A stretch of DNA of 22,205 bases, taken from positions 1-22,205 of the IMG/VR virus record IMGVR_UViG_3300023109_001138; one strand, written 5' to 3'. The notes beneath the pieces are model-generated. The model was not told the DNA's origin. It saw nothing but the letters and a program-made list of their open reading frames with translations, and ran no database searches. The stretch comes from a virus. Within the stretch, counting starts at the first letter, position 1. Each line of letters begins with the position of its first letter. The translations under genes and the position numbers were made by a program. This document shows, piece after piece, positions 15,301-21,875 of the stretch.

Positions 15301-16944
15301 GTTGTCCATGTTATAAACTTGGATCTGTACTGCCTTTTTACCAGACTTATCTGTTAGACGGTATGAGTTTGTTTTACCTTTAGAGGGTTTGCGTGGACCT
15401 GTTGCAACTTTGTCATCAATCTCACTAGGATCGATTTCAATTTTCAACTTATCTTTCGCATGTTTGTATGCGTGTTGCATTGCAGTCGAGAAATCTTTGT
15501 GATACAATTCGTATCCAGTAGATGATTTACCTTCATTCATTTCTTCATTCCTTACTTTCTTTGCAAGATCTGCATCTGCTTTGCCCCATGTCCCAGATGA
15601 TTTTGTGGTGAACGAGTTAACTCGTGCAAGTCCCCACTGTGTTGCAGTAGTGCCTGGACGGTGTCCAGTTCTCCATGCGGCAACACCACGATCAAATACT
15701 TTTTTAAGAACACCAAGAGGCATTCCAGACTTATCTGCTTTCTTTTTCAATGCTTCACCTGAATCTTCTTCAATTGCATCTACTGTAGATTCCATTAAGT
15801 CATAAATGTCGAACGTCAAGTCGTCAAGACTCTCTTTAAGAGGTTTCTCGTCATCACTCAACTCTGGTTTCTTCTTAAACATTTTGAAACGACCATCAAA
15901 CTTAACACCTTGATTACCAGCTTTCAACAACATGTGTGGTCTCTTACGTGCTACCATGTCTGCACGAGATGCCTCATCCATAGTTGAGAACTCTTCGTAC
16001 TTGATTACCTTAGAAGGTGTTTTGAAATCTTTTTTTCTCATGATTGTTTTATTAACGAGTTCAATCTCGTCACCCTTAGTTTTAATTACAACTGGTAAGT
16101 TTAGATCAGACGAAAGATCTTTAAGGACTGCTTCGATCCCTTTGTTGTCTTTAACATCTTTAGCTTTATTCTTTTGGATTTTCTTGAACAACTTCTGAAG
16201 TTCTGCAACCTTGATATCGGGAGAGTTTCTTTTGTCATTCATTCTATCAACGAAGTGTTTAGTAAACTCCACGTCGATTTTGAATTTGCCAAGAATACGA
16301 TCTGCAAATTTCTCTAGATCATTAATCTGTTTTTGCGATACATCTTCGTTTACACAGTTAGGAACCATCTTGTTCCCTTTTTTCTTCATACCAACCTGTT
16401 TGTACCCATTCCAACAAGGATCTTCCTCTTGTACCATCTTCACCAGTTCTCTACCGTTCACACCTGCATACGTACGTGCGACCTGTGCGGCATAGTAACC
16501 AATGTCATGTTTTGGGTTTTTCTTTTTACGATCCCAGACTTTCTGTAAAGTCATTGCGGCATGTTTCATGTTGCCTTTAAGGTCTTCTTTCTTTAAAGAC
16601 TTACCTTCTTTATCGTATCCAGGCTTTCCTGCTTTCTCTTTCTTAGAGATTGCAATCGCTGCTTGTTGCGCAGGGTTTGCACCACCTTCGCCGTACATCT
16701 GTTTGAATTTCTTTGTATGTGAGGATGGTTTTGTTTTTGTGTCTTTGTCACCAGGCGCAGGTTTATATGCTTTGGGATCATCGTCAGACATCTTTGCTTG
16801 TCGTGCAAACTGCTTTGCACGTTTCTCTTTATCGTCTTTATCGACACCAGAATAATACTTTGATGGCTGAGTGCCAGGCAACTCATCCACGTCTCTATCC
16901 TGTGAGACTTTCATTTTTTCGTTGACGAATTTAGTAAATCGCAT
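12373..16944 (-). CDS. 1523-aa mosaic protein, candidate capsid-internal polyprotein with kinase and HNH-like modules
   Basis: Lys/Asp/Glu-rich chain of many compact modules. It begins MRFTKFVNE, similar to T4 capsid-targeting leaders. Seen in order: helical module 126-171; Cys module 177-197 (DPCWNGYKQVGMKKKG); module 225-318 (FTKHFVDRMNDKRNSP); short module 330-360; a module 405-465 (HRPGTTATQWGLARVNSF), possibly Pfam DUF5824; basic module 565-612; Gly/Ala-rich cationic stretch 628-690; helical modules 716-785, 790-875, 878-948 and 955-1010; HNH-like module 1016-1085; second Gly/Ala-rich stretch 1088-1124; modules 1137-1188 (KRYAGGNMTGAVKVIDKI) and 1233-1262. Last comes a P-loop kinase 1280-1480 (GGPGSGKS 1289-1296, D1315, IDGTG 1366-1370, RRDQDRPR 1404-1411). 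Junctions such as MDE324-A, MNE471-G, MDE564-A, LDE788-V, LDE877-A, LDE954-S, VDE1136-G and LEE1274-G resemble gp21 protease sites. Confidence 0.85.
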   Translation of the reverse strand: MRFTKFVNEKMKVSQDRDVDELPGTQPSKYYSGVDKDDKEKRAKQFARQAKMSDDDPKAYKPAPGDKDTKTKPSSHTKKFKQMYGEGGANPAQQAAIAISKKEKAGKPGYDKEGKSLKKEDLKGNMKHAAMTLQKVWDRKKKNPKHDIGYYAAQVARTYAGVNGRELVKMVQEEDPCWNGYKQVGMKKKGNKMVPNCVNEDVSQKQINDLEKFADRILGKFKIDVEFTKHFVDRMNDKRNSPDIKVAELQKLFKKIQKNKAKDVKDNKGIEAVLKDLSSDLNLPVVIKTKGDEIELVNKTIMRKKDFKTPSKVIKYEEFSTMDEASRADMVARKRPHMLLKAGNQGVKFDGRFKMFKKKPELSDDEKPLKESLDDLTFDIYDLMESTVDAIEEDSGEALKKKADKSGMPLGVLKKVFDRGVAAWRTGHRPGTTATQWGLARVNSFTTKSSGTWGKADADLAKKVRNEEMNEGKSSTGYELYHKDFSTAMQHAYKHAKDKLKIEIDPSEIDDKVATGPRKPSKGKTNSYRLTDKSGKKAVQIQVYNMDNKKYELNMYKEDVQMDEAPRPRRKGAPKMTGDSVAIQRAKDAEHNKAMGRTKTGRKKPVRTMTSTQRSLASLRDDKQVDEIAPVLGGLAKVAGGAAGAFIAKKVMKRVAKAAVKKVGKAAAGAAAGYVAGKVAGHAVNKARDAMSSKKKTDESFDAMFEETVHQDLVENAKMKKALDSALKFFTKTSKGKNDRVQEKNRMAAMEMLKNDLEKAGVSERDTMKAFGDLDNKISNMMGESLDEVAGRGKWQYKGDQDYMVGGNLRYDDKLEYRLSKAGADILNKFMKQAKNDTDRGKVWDMFSQSKETGNKAKGPGKAIALAKRMMKENLDEAKLMSDDDVAKMVAKKLGNKKNTDSYDQIAVIKGILNKSPKQKSLATDREFIDDVLDILFKKYKFRSNQRESVELDESKSLIKDYEKYMSQGNKKDHNAIDYLMSMPKYKRMSRDQMAKAIGDAKRKGIFREEVELDERNYAKEYENYHSKPEQIANRSSRNSARRIVAKTTDVTGKDVGHKDNNPLNNDPKNLRVEDPSDNRREPRLRKEGVLGALAGAGIAHAVGGGTVAKIAGGVAGSIAQNVMKKRKKNEKTVDEGISKKDIKMAIGIASDKRYAGGNMTGAVKVIDKIRKGLSSHPQVAAVLRRQNEDLEENKKASLAKKLAKASASSKKGKAKVSLKKAPWEKKEELEELTKSELKLIDQMYDKKGNLTPLGKKVMDAGKKKVSEDVNLEEGVNDPSIFKVVFLAGGPGSGKSFLVGKTGLPALGLKLINSDPAFEKQLKKVGLKATPDDIFTPKGQAARAKAKAMTKKQQELALAGRLGLVIDGTGKDYDKISGQVVDMKKIGYDVAMIFVNTNLETAIRRDQDRPRTLGAKVVTKMWKEVQDNIGKFQRLFGNMLIVVDNSDNSNWEHGALGAYKDITKWVNIPAKSPMAKKWIKSQKDARGMTESVPEYGTPETTEKFASMTPGEKFAKNIRFKKKK

Positions 16945-16952
16945 ATTAGTAC

Positions 16953-18002
16953 CTATTGATCAGCGGGTCTTTTGTTATTTCTTGATTTAATACGATCTGT
17001 CTCACGCTTCTTGATAGTTGGAATAAGACGTTTAGAAATTGCCTTAACACGTGATGGAGAGATCTTTGCGAGACGTTTATCAATTGCCTGTCTTTGACCA
17101 TAGGACATAGTTTTGTAGTCCATACCCTTAGTCAACTTCTTTTTGAGAAGGTTTCTTGCACCCTTATGCGCACGTTTTTTCAACGTATCTAAAGTTGCAC
17201 GTTTTCTTGCAGATCTTTCACGACCTTTTTTAATCTTGTGTTTAATTCGTTTAAACATACGAGAACGTGCCACTCTTTGTTGTCGTGTCAACGCTTCTTC
17301 TAGTTCTTCCTTAAGGTTCTTCTGAACCAACTGCATCATCTTTTTCTTATCTGCGTCTGATAACTTAGATGCAGCGGCACTTTTGAAACCGAATTGTTTC
17401 TTACCCTTCTCATCTGTATAGTCGTCAAACTGTCCCTTTTGGGCAATACCTCTTAGTTTTGTACCTGACATTCCTTCAACACCTTCTGCATCAGCATCAC
17501 GCTCACCTGCAGATACAACTTTGATCTCTGCAAAGTTATATTCTTTACCGTTGTATTTGTCTAGGATTGTTTTGAACTCTGTTACACGATCAGAACCAAC
17601 GACCATGACGATCTTCTTGTATCCTGATGATTCGAGTTCTGCAGCGATTTGGAAAACCTGTTTCGCTTTAGAGTTGATCATGACAGAACCGAATGCCTTT
17701 CTGGCAAACCGATACTTGTCTTTATAACTTAGTGGATCTTTTTTGTTGTTCTGAGTATGAGAAAGATAGACACGTGCTTCTGCCTTTTCTTTCTTCGCAA
17801 CTTCTTTTACTTTGTTCACAAGTTTTTCGTGACCAATAGTAACAGGGTTCATGCGACCAAAAGAGAACACAACAGTATCGCTCTTAGCTTCTTTGAGAGT
17901 CGGTTCCAACTCAACAAAAGTGGAAGGATCAAACTCTTTGAATTTGACAAGATCCCGCTTCTTTTTGTTTTTATCTTTTTCTACTTCGGTCAGATCAGCC
18001 AT
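16953..18002 (-). CDS. nucleotidyltransferase (HIGH-type) with basic C-terminal module
   Basis: 349 residues. Core about 40-225 is a cytidylyltransferase/NMN-adenylyltransferase-like Rossmann domain: FSFGRMNPVTIGH at 46-58 holds the T-x-G-H nucleotide motif, MVVGSDR at 133-139, and MSGTKLR at 178-184 is the second NTP-binding motif. Substrate is unknown; NAD or lipid-precursor activation are options. Residues 237-340 are a very basic Arg/Lys-rich helical module (TRQQRVARSRMFKRIKHKIK) that could bind DNA. The core is bracketed by LKE38-A and LEE236-A, both fitting the T4 prohead-protease rule, so the first 38 residues may be a removable head-targeting piece. TATAAATA lies 32 nt upstream. It precedes the 1523-residue gene by 8 nt. 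Confidence 0.85.
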   Translation of the reverse strand: MADLTEVEKDKNKKKRDLVKFKEFDPSTFVELEPTLKEAKSDTVVFSFGRMNPVTIGHEKLVNKVKEVAKKEKAEARVYLSHTQNNKKDPLSYKDKYRFARKAFGSVMINSKAKQVFQIAAELESSGYKKIVMVVGSDRVTEFKTILDKYNGKEYNFAEIKVVSAGERDADAEGVEGMSGTKLRGIAQKGQFDDYTDEKGKKQFGFKSAAASKLSDADKKKMMQLVQKNLKEELEEALTRQQRVARSRMFKRIKHKIKKGRERSARKRATLDTLKKRAHKGARNLLKKKLTKGMDYKTMSYGQRQAIDKRLAKISPSRVKAISKRLIPTIKKRETDRIKSRNNKRPADQ

Positions 18003-18033
18003 AATTGTACTCTAATTTATTTGAATATATGTT

Positions 18034-18041
18034 TATTTATA
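18034..18041 (-). promoter_or_regulatory. T4-type late promoter (TATAAATA)
   Basis: Exact TATAAATA on the minus strand in the 41-bp gap, 32 nt upstream of the nucleotidyltransferase ATG. Probably drives that gene, the 1523-aa gene and the genes after it. Confidence 0.78.
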
Positions 18042-18043
18042 AT

Positions 18044-18769
18044 TCAAGTGTAATTCTGTTGAAAGGAATCAATAAATTCATAGTTTCTATATGCAGATCC
18101 ACCCCAAATAGTTGATTGTCTTAACCAACCAATAGCAGGAGTGGGGGATGCAATACACAAAGGAACACTAGTGCGTCTCTGGTTAAGGATAAAGTAAGCG
18201 TTATCTACACACCCCAATCTACCCCCATTTTCAATCTCATCTACCAGTGTACGTGCAGTCGCTTTCGTCATTGCATATGCGTGTGCGCCTTCATGTCCAT
18301 CAATATCTATGAACTCTGTTGGAGGTCCTGCTCTTTCGTGATCGTATCTAGAAGGATCTGGTAATTTATATCCTAACACTACAATCTTACCCTCTGGTAT
18401 ATCTATAGGTATGTCTGTCAACATGAGTGCATCGTGTTCTAGTACGATACCCACATCCTCTTCACCTTCTGCAATCAGTTTCCAAATAGCGGCGTGTCCA
18501 ACTGTACAACATTCAGCTTTCTCTGCAGCATTCAAATTCTCATTTGGTTCATATGGATAGTCTGCAGGTGGTAGAGTAATAGGTCTACCCTCATTGATAG
18601 TCAGATTAATATCAGATTTTGCCCATGCAAGTACGCCAGGGATATCACACCAACCATCAAATGTTTCCCATTTAATACCAACCCAATGACAAGAGTCCAT
18701 TGCGGCTTGTGCATATTCTTCTGATATCTCTTTATTAATTCGGAGTATGTAAGCGAGTTGTGTCTGCAT
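18044..18769 (-). CDS. glycosyltransferase family 25-like
   Basis: 241 residues. The pattern fits GT25 (LPS/collagen-type) sugar transferases: an N-terminal LAYILRINK strand, LNAAEKAECCTVGHAAIWKL near 79-98 (family G-C-x-x-S-H block), VGIVLEHDAL near 106-115 where EHD stands for the usual E-D-D metal-binding acid cluster, and HEGAHAYAMTKATARTLVDE near 159-178. A second acid lies in CVDNAYF (D189). It would transfer a sugar from a nucleotide donor to a surface glycan in the cytoplasm. It overlaps the 3' end of the sulfotransferase gene by 35 nt. Donor and acceptor are unknown. Confidence 0.85.
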   Translation of the reverse strand: MQTQLAYILRINKEISEEYAQAAMDSCHWVGIKWETFDGWCDIPGVLAWAKSDINLTINEGRPITLPPADYPYEPNENLNAAEKAECCTVGHAAIWKLIAEGEEDVGIVLEHDALMLTDIPIDIPEGKIVVLGYKLPDPSRYDHERAGPPTEFIDIDGHEGAHAYAMTKATARTLVDEIENGGRLGCVDNAYFILNQRRTSVPLCIASPTPAIGWLRQSTIWGGSAYRNYEFIDSFQQNYT

Positions 18770-19481
18770 AATGTTTCTTCTTTATTACTGTATATAAATT
18801 AAAGTCATTGACAAAGTAATCTCTCATAGACGTAATAGATTCATAATCAAAACGAATTTCTTTACTTGCATCTATTTTATCTACTCTGTAATTCGACTTG
18901 TGATTCGGAAGTTTATGGTTTATTGGTATGTTTAACTCATTCATAAACGATGTAAGATGTTCTGTCAAGTTCTCATATAACCAATATTCACCATTATTTT
19001 TTCCTTCAAATTTCAAAAAGTCAGACTGTAGGAGTTTAGAGTTATCCTCTCCTGTCGCCTTATCTGCGTCAAACCAACCTAGTGGAGCCATATACTTATA
19101 CTCTTTAAGACTATATGGTTTAGATTTTAGGTCTTTATCCCAACGTTTAAAGAAGTAATAGAAACTTCTTTGACGTTCTATGGGATCTCTCAATACGGCA
19201 AAGCAACGATAGTCCTTTACTTGTTCTGGAGTAACTAAGTTGTATTCGACGAGTTGATTTAGATTTAAGTGAAGATGTTTGAACGGATGGTAGTCGTCAT
19301 GCTTTCCTCTAATCTCTTCAAGTTTTTGATCAGAGAGAGTACCTGCAATTTTACTATCCTCGACTTCAGTATAGATAGCGTCTGGATCGTCTACGTTTTT
19401 AATAAAGAATTCCGAAAGACTGGTTGATGCAGTCTTCGGAACTCTAAGAAAGATAAATTTGTATTTGGGTGATATAAACAT
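18735..19481 (-). CDS. PAPS-dependent sulfotransferase (Sulfotransfer_2-like)
   Basis: 248 residues. The 5'-phosphosulfate loop FLRVPKTASTSLSEFF (residues 11-26, K16) and the 3'-phosphate motif FAVLRDPIERQRSFYYFF (94-111, R98 and S106) are both clear. A His-rich HPFKHLHLN at 65-73 lies where carbohydrate sulfotransferases place catalytic residues. It would move sulfate from PAPS to a sugar. No membrane anchor is seen, unlike Golgi members of the family. It starts directly after the stop of the 36-residue peptide gene (TGA then ATG) and overlaps the GT25-like gene. Together with neighbouring transferases it suggests tailoring of a surface glycan. Confidence 0.88.
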   Translation of the reverse strand: MFISPKYKFIFLRVPKTASTSLSEFFIKNVDDPDAIYTEVEDSKIAGTLSDQKLEEIRGKHDDYHPFKHLHLNLNQLVEYNLVTPEQVKDYRCFAVLRDPIERQRSFYYFFKRWDKDLKSKPYSLKEYKYMAPLGWFDADKATGEDNSKLLQSDFLKFEGKNNGEYWLYENLTEHLTSFMNELNIPINHKLPNHKSNYRVDKIDASKEIRFDYESITSMRDYFVNDFNLYTVIKKKHYADTTRLHTPN

Positions 19482-19592
19482 TCAATGTAATCCTAAACTC
19501 CACATCCATATTGGTATGACTATGAGGTGTAATACTAACACCGTCACAACCATTACCTTTACGGTTAACATATTTCCCCTGTCACCATGCAT
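19482..19592 (-). CDS. 36-aa membrane peptide
   Basis: Very short gene filling what would otherwise be a 110-bp gap. Its ATG at 19592 overlaps the stop of the GT32-like gene (TAATG), and its TGA is followed at once by the sulfotransferase ATG. Residues 1-7 are polar; 8-35 are almost all Val, Leu, Ile, Met and Trp, one strong transmembrane segment. GGGGAAAT lies before an inner ATG at 19571, which would give a 29-residue form. Exact coupling on both sides is the main support. Function unknown; it could recruit the soluble transferases to the membrane or alter the host envelope. Confidence 0.6.
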   Translation of the reverse strand: MHGDRGNMLTVKVMVVTVLVLHLIVIPIWMWSLGLH

Positions 19593-20242
19593 TAAGTTGC
19601 AGATGCGTATTGAGAAGTCCAAGGCATTCCTGTAGAACCCCAGTGATGTTCTGCGTAAACCTTATCTGGACCATCATAACGTTTCGCTTCACGAACGTAG
19701 AACTTAGGAGTGAAGAAATGTGATGGGAAGATTTTCAAGTGATACATGTTGTCATGGATCAAACCACTAAGGAATTGGTTTCCTGTAGATCTGAATGGTT
19801 CTGGTGCAAGTTGGTCTGCACGAACTTGGTGTAATGTTTCTACCAATAGACGAACAAACATGTTGCCAGGATTACATGCGAGAATAGGTTGTACGTTACT
19901 CGCACGATATAATTCGTTTTCATAACATGTATATGCTTTATGAGGATCGTTAACCCAGAGTTCATCTGTGTTTTCTAGACACTCCATGTCTGCTTCTGGG
20001 AAGAAACCACCACCTTCTAAAAGAAGTTCGTATCGAATGAGGTCAGAAACACCTTGATACTTCTTTGTGTTGTAGTAGTGTTCGATCAAGTGTTGGTTCA
20101 TCCACTTACGATCATGTAACATCTGGTCTGTGAAAATTTCATATGACCACTCTGGATGTTTCTCTTTCCAAGTATTCATCCACTGAAGGGGTGGGGCTTT
20201 TGGCCCAATCCAAATTTGTGTTATTTTCTTTTCGATATTCAT
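19592..20242 (-). CDS. glycosyltransferase family 32-like (Gly_transf_sug)
   Basis: 216 residues. ITQIWIGPKAPP at 7-18 is the N-terminal sugar-nucleotide strand of the OCH1/capsular-polysaccharide group. GVSDLIRYELLLEGGGFFPE at 64-83 followed by A84-D85 matches the family block around the DXD motif, here reduced to E-A-D (D85). The C-terminal part has HHWGSTGMPW (family H-x-x-x-x-S-W-type end). It likely adds a hexose to a glycan. It overlaps the methyltransferase gene by ATGA and the 36-aa peptide gene by TAATG. The altered DXD could change metal use. Acceptor unknown. Confidence 0.83.
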   Translation of the reverse strand: MNIEKKITQIWIGPKAPPLQWMNTWKEKHPEWSYEIFTDQMLHDRKWMNQHLIEHYYNTKKYQGVSDLIRYELLLEGGGFFPEADMECLENTDELWVNDPHKAYTCYENELYRASNVQPILACNPGNMFVRLLVETLHQVRADQLAPEPFRSTGNQFLSGLIHDNMYHLKIFPSHFFTPKFYVREAKRYDGPDKVYAEHHWGSTGMPWTSQYASAT

Positions 20243-20928
20243 AACAGTTGCTCTCTTTTTAATAGTATCATGTCCCTTGAGGGATATTTGCCTGCTTGTT
20301 CACCTGAGTCATCAAATCTATATAGAACGTCTTGGGGAAAGTTAAACGGTTCTCTAAACACGTCTATCAATCTAAACTCCCCCACGTTAACATATGCGTT
20401 TGGATAACTTGCCACATGTTTATGTGATGTCAAACAAATGTAAGGTATTCCAGAGTCTAAGAAGTTCTTGATAATCTTTTGACAATGTTCTGTTTGTAAG
20501 TGAAAAAACAGATCTCTACAAAAGAATAGATCCGCATAAGGCAGATCGTCTTCAACAACATCTAACTCTAAAAAATTGTAATCTGGATATTTAGTTTTAT
20601 TGTCCTGTATCATATCAGATACGATGTCACCACCTGTATAATGTAGGTCATAATCATCTAAAAGGATCTTCATCCAGTTAAAATCACCACAGGGTGCGTC
20701 TAAAATGCTTTTGATATTAAACTTTTCACACATAATCGGTAGATGATGTCGTAAGTTTATTGTATAGTCAGTTCCAGATCCTGCGCCGCTACGAGACTCT
20801 GTGTTCTCGTGTTGTCTCCACGCAAAGTTACGATAGATGCCATCGAAAACCCACTTACGATAGTCCTGTGTGAGTTTTACCTCTTCAGTCGTATCTCTTG
20901 GATACTTATCGTGATCTGGATGAGCCAT
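20239..20928 (-). CDS. SAM-dependent methyltransferase
   Basis: 229 residues, class I fold. Motif I is SILDAPCGDFNWM (74-86), the motif II acid is in YTGGDIVSDM (97-106), and DLPYADLFFCRDLFFHL provides motif IV-like residues. The APCGDFNW form resembles methyltransferases found in sugar or secondary metabolism loci. The target is not evident, but position between a second methyltransferase and a glycosyltransferase favours a sugar. Its ATG follows the previous stop with no gap, and it overlaps the GT32-like gene by 4 nt, so the four enzymes are tightly co-translated. Confidence 0.87.
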   Translation of the reverse strand: MAHPDHDKYPRDTTEEVKLTQDYRKWVFDGIYRNFAWRQHENTESRSGAGSGTDYTINLRHHLPIMCEKFNIKSILDAPCGDFNWMKILLDDYDLHYTGGDIVSDMIQDNKTKYPDYNFLELDVVEDDLPYADLFFCRDLFFHLQTEHCQKIIKNFLDSGIPYICLTSHKHVASYPNAYVNVGEFRLIDVFREPFNFPQDVLYRFDDSGEQAGKYPSRDMILLKREQLL

Positions 20929-21489
20929 TTACTTCTCAACCCACCAAACGAAGTCATCTTCTACATTGTAGTTGTCACCATAACGTTCTGTCACAGCTTT
21001 AAGAACTGTATCAAAGTGAATGTCATGTCCCATGACGTAACCACCCTTACGAACTTTTGGTGCCCATGCGTCGATATCACGTGCGCATCCTTCATATCCA
21101 TGATCAGCGTCAATGAATACAAAGTCCAGACTTTCGTCTTCTACAGTCTTTGCGACTTCTGTTGTGAAATCTTTGTGGATGGACGCTCGGTCTGGGTACT
21201 GTGCGCAGAACTGTGCCATGCGTTTATAGTACGATTCATGATCCCAAGGATGTCCGTTCTCGCCTGCGGTCCATTTCTCTGGACCATTGTTCTGAGGTTG
21301 AGGTGCGTATAAATCTACACCAATCATGTGTAGGTTCTTACATGTGCGTACGAGGTGTGTGAAGGTCTGTCCCATCCATACACCAAGTTCTGCACCTTTA
21401 GTCCAACCATTCTGTCGAACTAGTTTTTCTATTGTTAACCATCTCCAAGTGTTTCCACCATCGTGGCCACGATCACGTATCATTCCCAT
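20929..21489 (-). CDS. SAM-dependent methyltransferase (Methyltransf_24-like)
   Basis: 186 residues. KGAELGVWMGQTFTHLV (31-47) is the SAM-binding loop, MIGVDLYAPQ (55-64) holds the ribose-binding Asp59, and LDFVFIDADHGYEGCARDID (121-140) followed by GGYVMGHD (149-156) is the hallmark of the Methyltransf_24 group, often acting on sugars or small hydroxylated molecules in a metal-dependent way. It starts the surface-chemistry cassette, and a late promoter box is 31 nt upstream. It ends exactly where the next methyltransferase begins. Substrate unknown. Confidence 0.87.
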   Translation of the reverse strand: MGMIRDRGHDGGNTWRWLTIEKLVRQNGWTKGAELGVWMGQTFTHLVRTCKNLHMIGVDLYAPQPQNNGPEKWTAGENGHPWDHESYYKRMAQFCAQYPDRASIHKDFTTEVAKTVEDESLDFVFIDADHGYEGCARDIDAWAPKVRKGGYVMGHDIHFDTVLKAVTERYGDNYNVEDDFVWWVEK

Positions 21490-21519
21490 AATCTAATCTC
21501 CAAGTATTTCTGTTATATG

Positions 21520-21527
21520 TATTTATG
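21520..21527 (-). promoter_or_regulatory. T4-type late promoter box (CATAAATA)
   Basis: Minus-strand CATAAATA directly after the stop of the secreted-protein gene and 31 nt upstream of the methyltransferase ATG. Fits NATAAATA. Confidence 0.58.
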
Positions 21528-21528
21528 A

Positions 21529-21858
21529 CTATTTGATGACAGTCATTTTTTGACCTGCGATTACCAGACATCCTGCGCCTGTGTTCTCATCCATCATAAT
21601 TAAACTGAATGAACCGCTCGAAGGATTGATAAACTGCATAGTAACACCAGGCAACCATCCCCCCTGTGGTACTACTTGTACCAAAGTTTGTGAACTAGCG
21701 AAAGGAATTTCGCCATATTTTGTTTGAACCATGTCTATGATGTTGTTAGCATCTGTGTCACACCTCAAACCAATCGGCATTACGAACTGTTCTGCCTGTG
21801 CATTAATTGGTACTGCCAGGAAAATTCCCAACAATACTGCTGATAATCTTCCCAACAT
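21529..21858 (-). CDS. small secreted (periplasmic) protein, function unknown
   Basis: 109 residues. Residues 1-22 are a typical Sec signal peptide: MLGR, a Leu/Val/Ala core, and cleavage expected after AQA before EQF. The mature protein of about 87 residues has exactly two cysteines, C33 and C97, which could form one disulfide in the periplasm. VQVVPQGGWLPGVTMQF and FSLIMMDENTG suggest a small beta-rich fold. GGAG lies 8 nt before ATG. I do not recognise a function. The gene lies between a probable virion protein and the glycan cassette. A phage protein exported during infection suggests a role in envelope change, exclusion or lysis control. Confidence 0.82.
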   Translation of the reverse strand: MLGRLSAVLLGIFLAVPINAQAEQFVMPIGLRCDTDANNIIDMVQTKYGEIPFASSQTLVQVVPQGGWLPGVTMQFINPSSGSFSLIMMDENTGAGCLVIAGQKMTVIK

Positions 21859-21875
21859 GTTTGTTCTCCATCTTT

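Noticed and set aside
18940-18968. TTGACA-17-TATGAA inside the sulfotransferase gene
   Set aside because: The -10 box matches only four of six positions and the next start codon is about 170 nt away.
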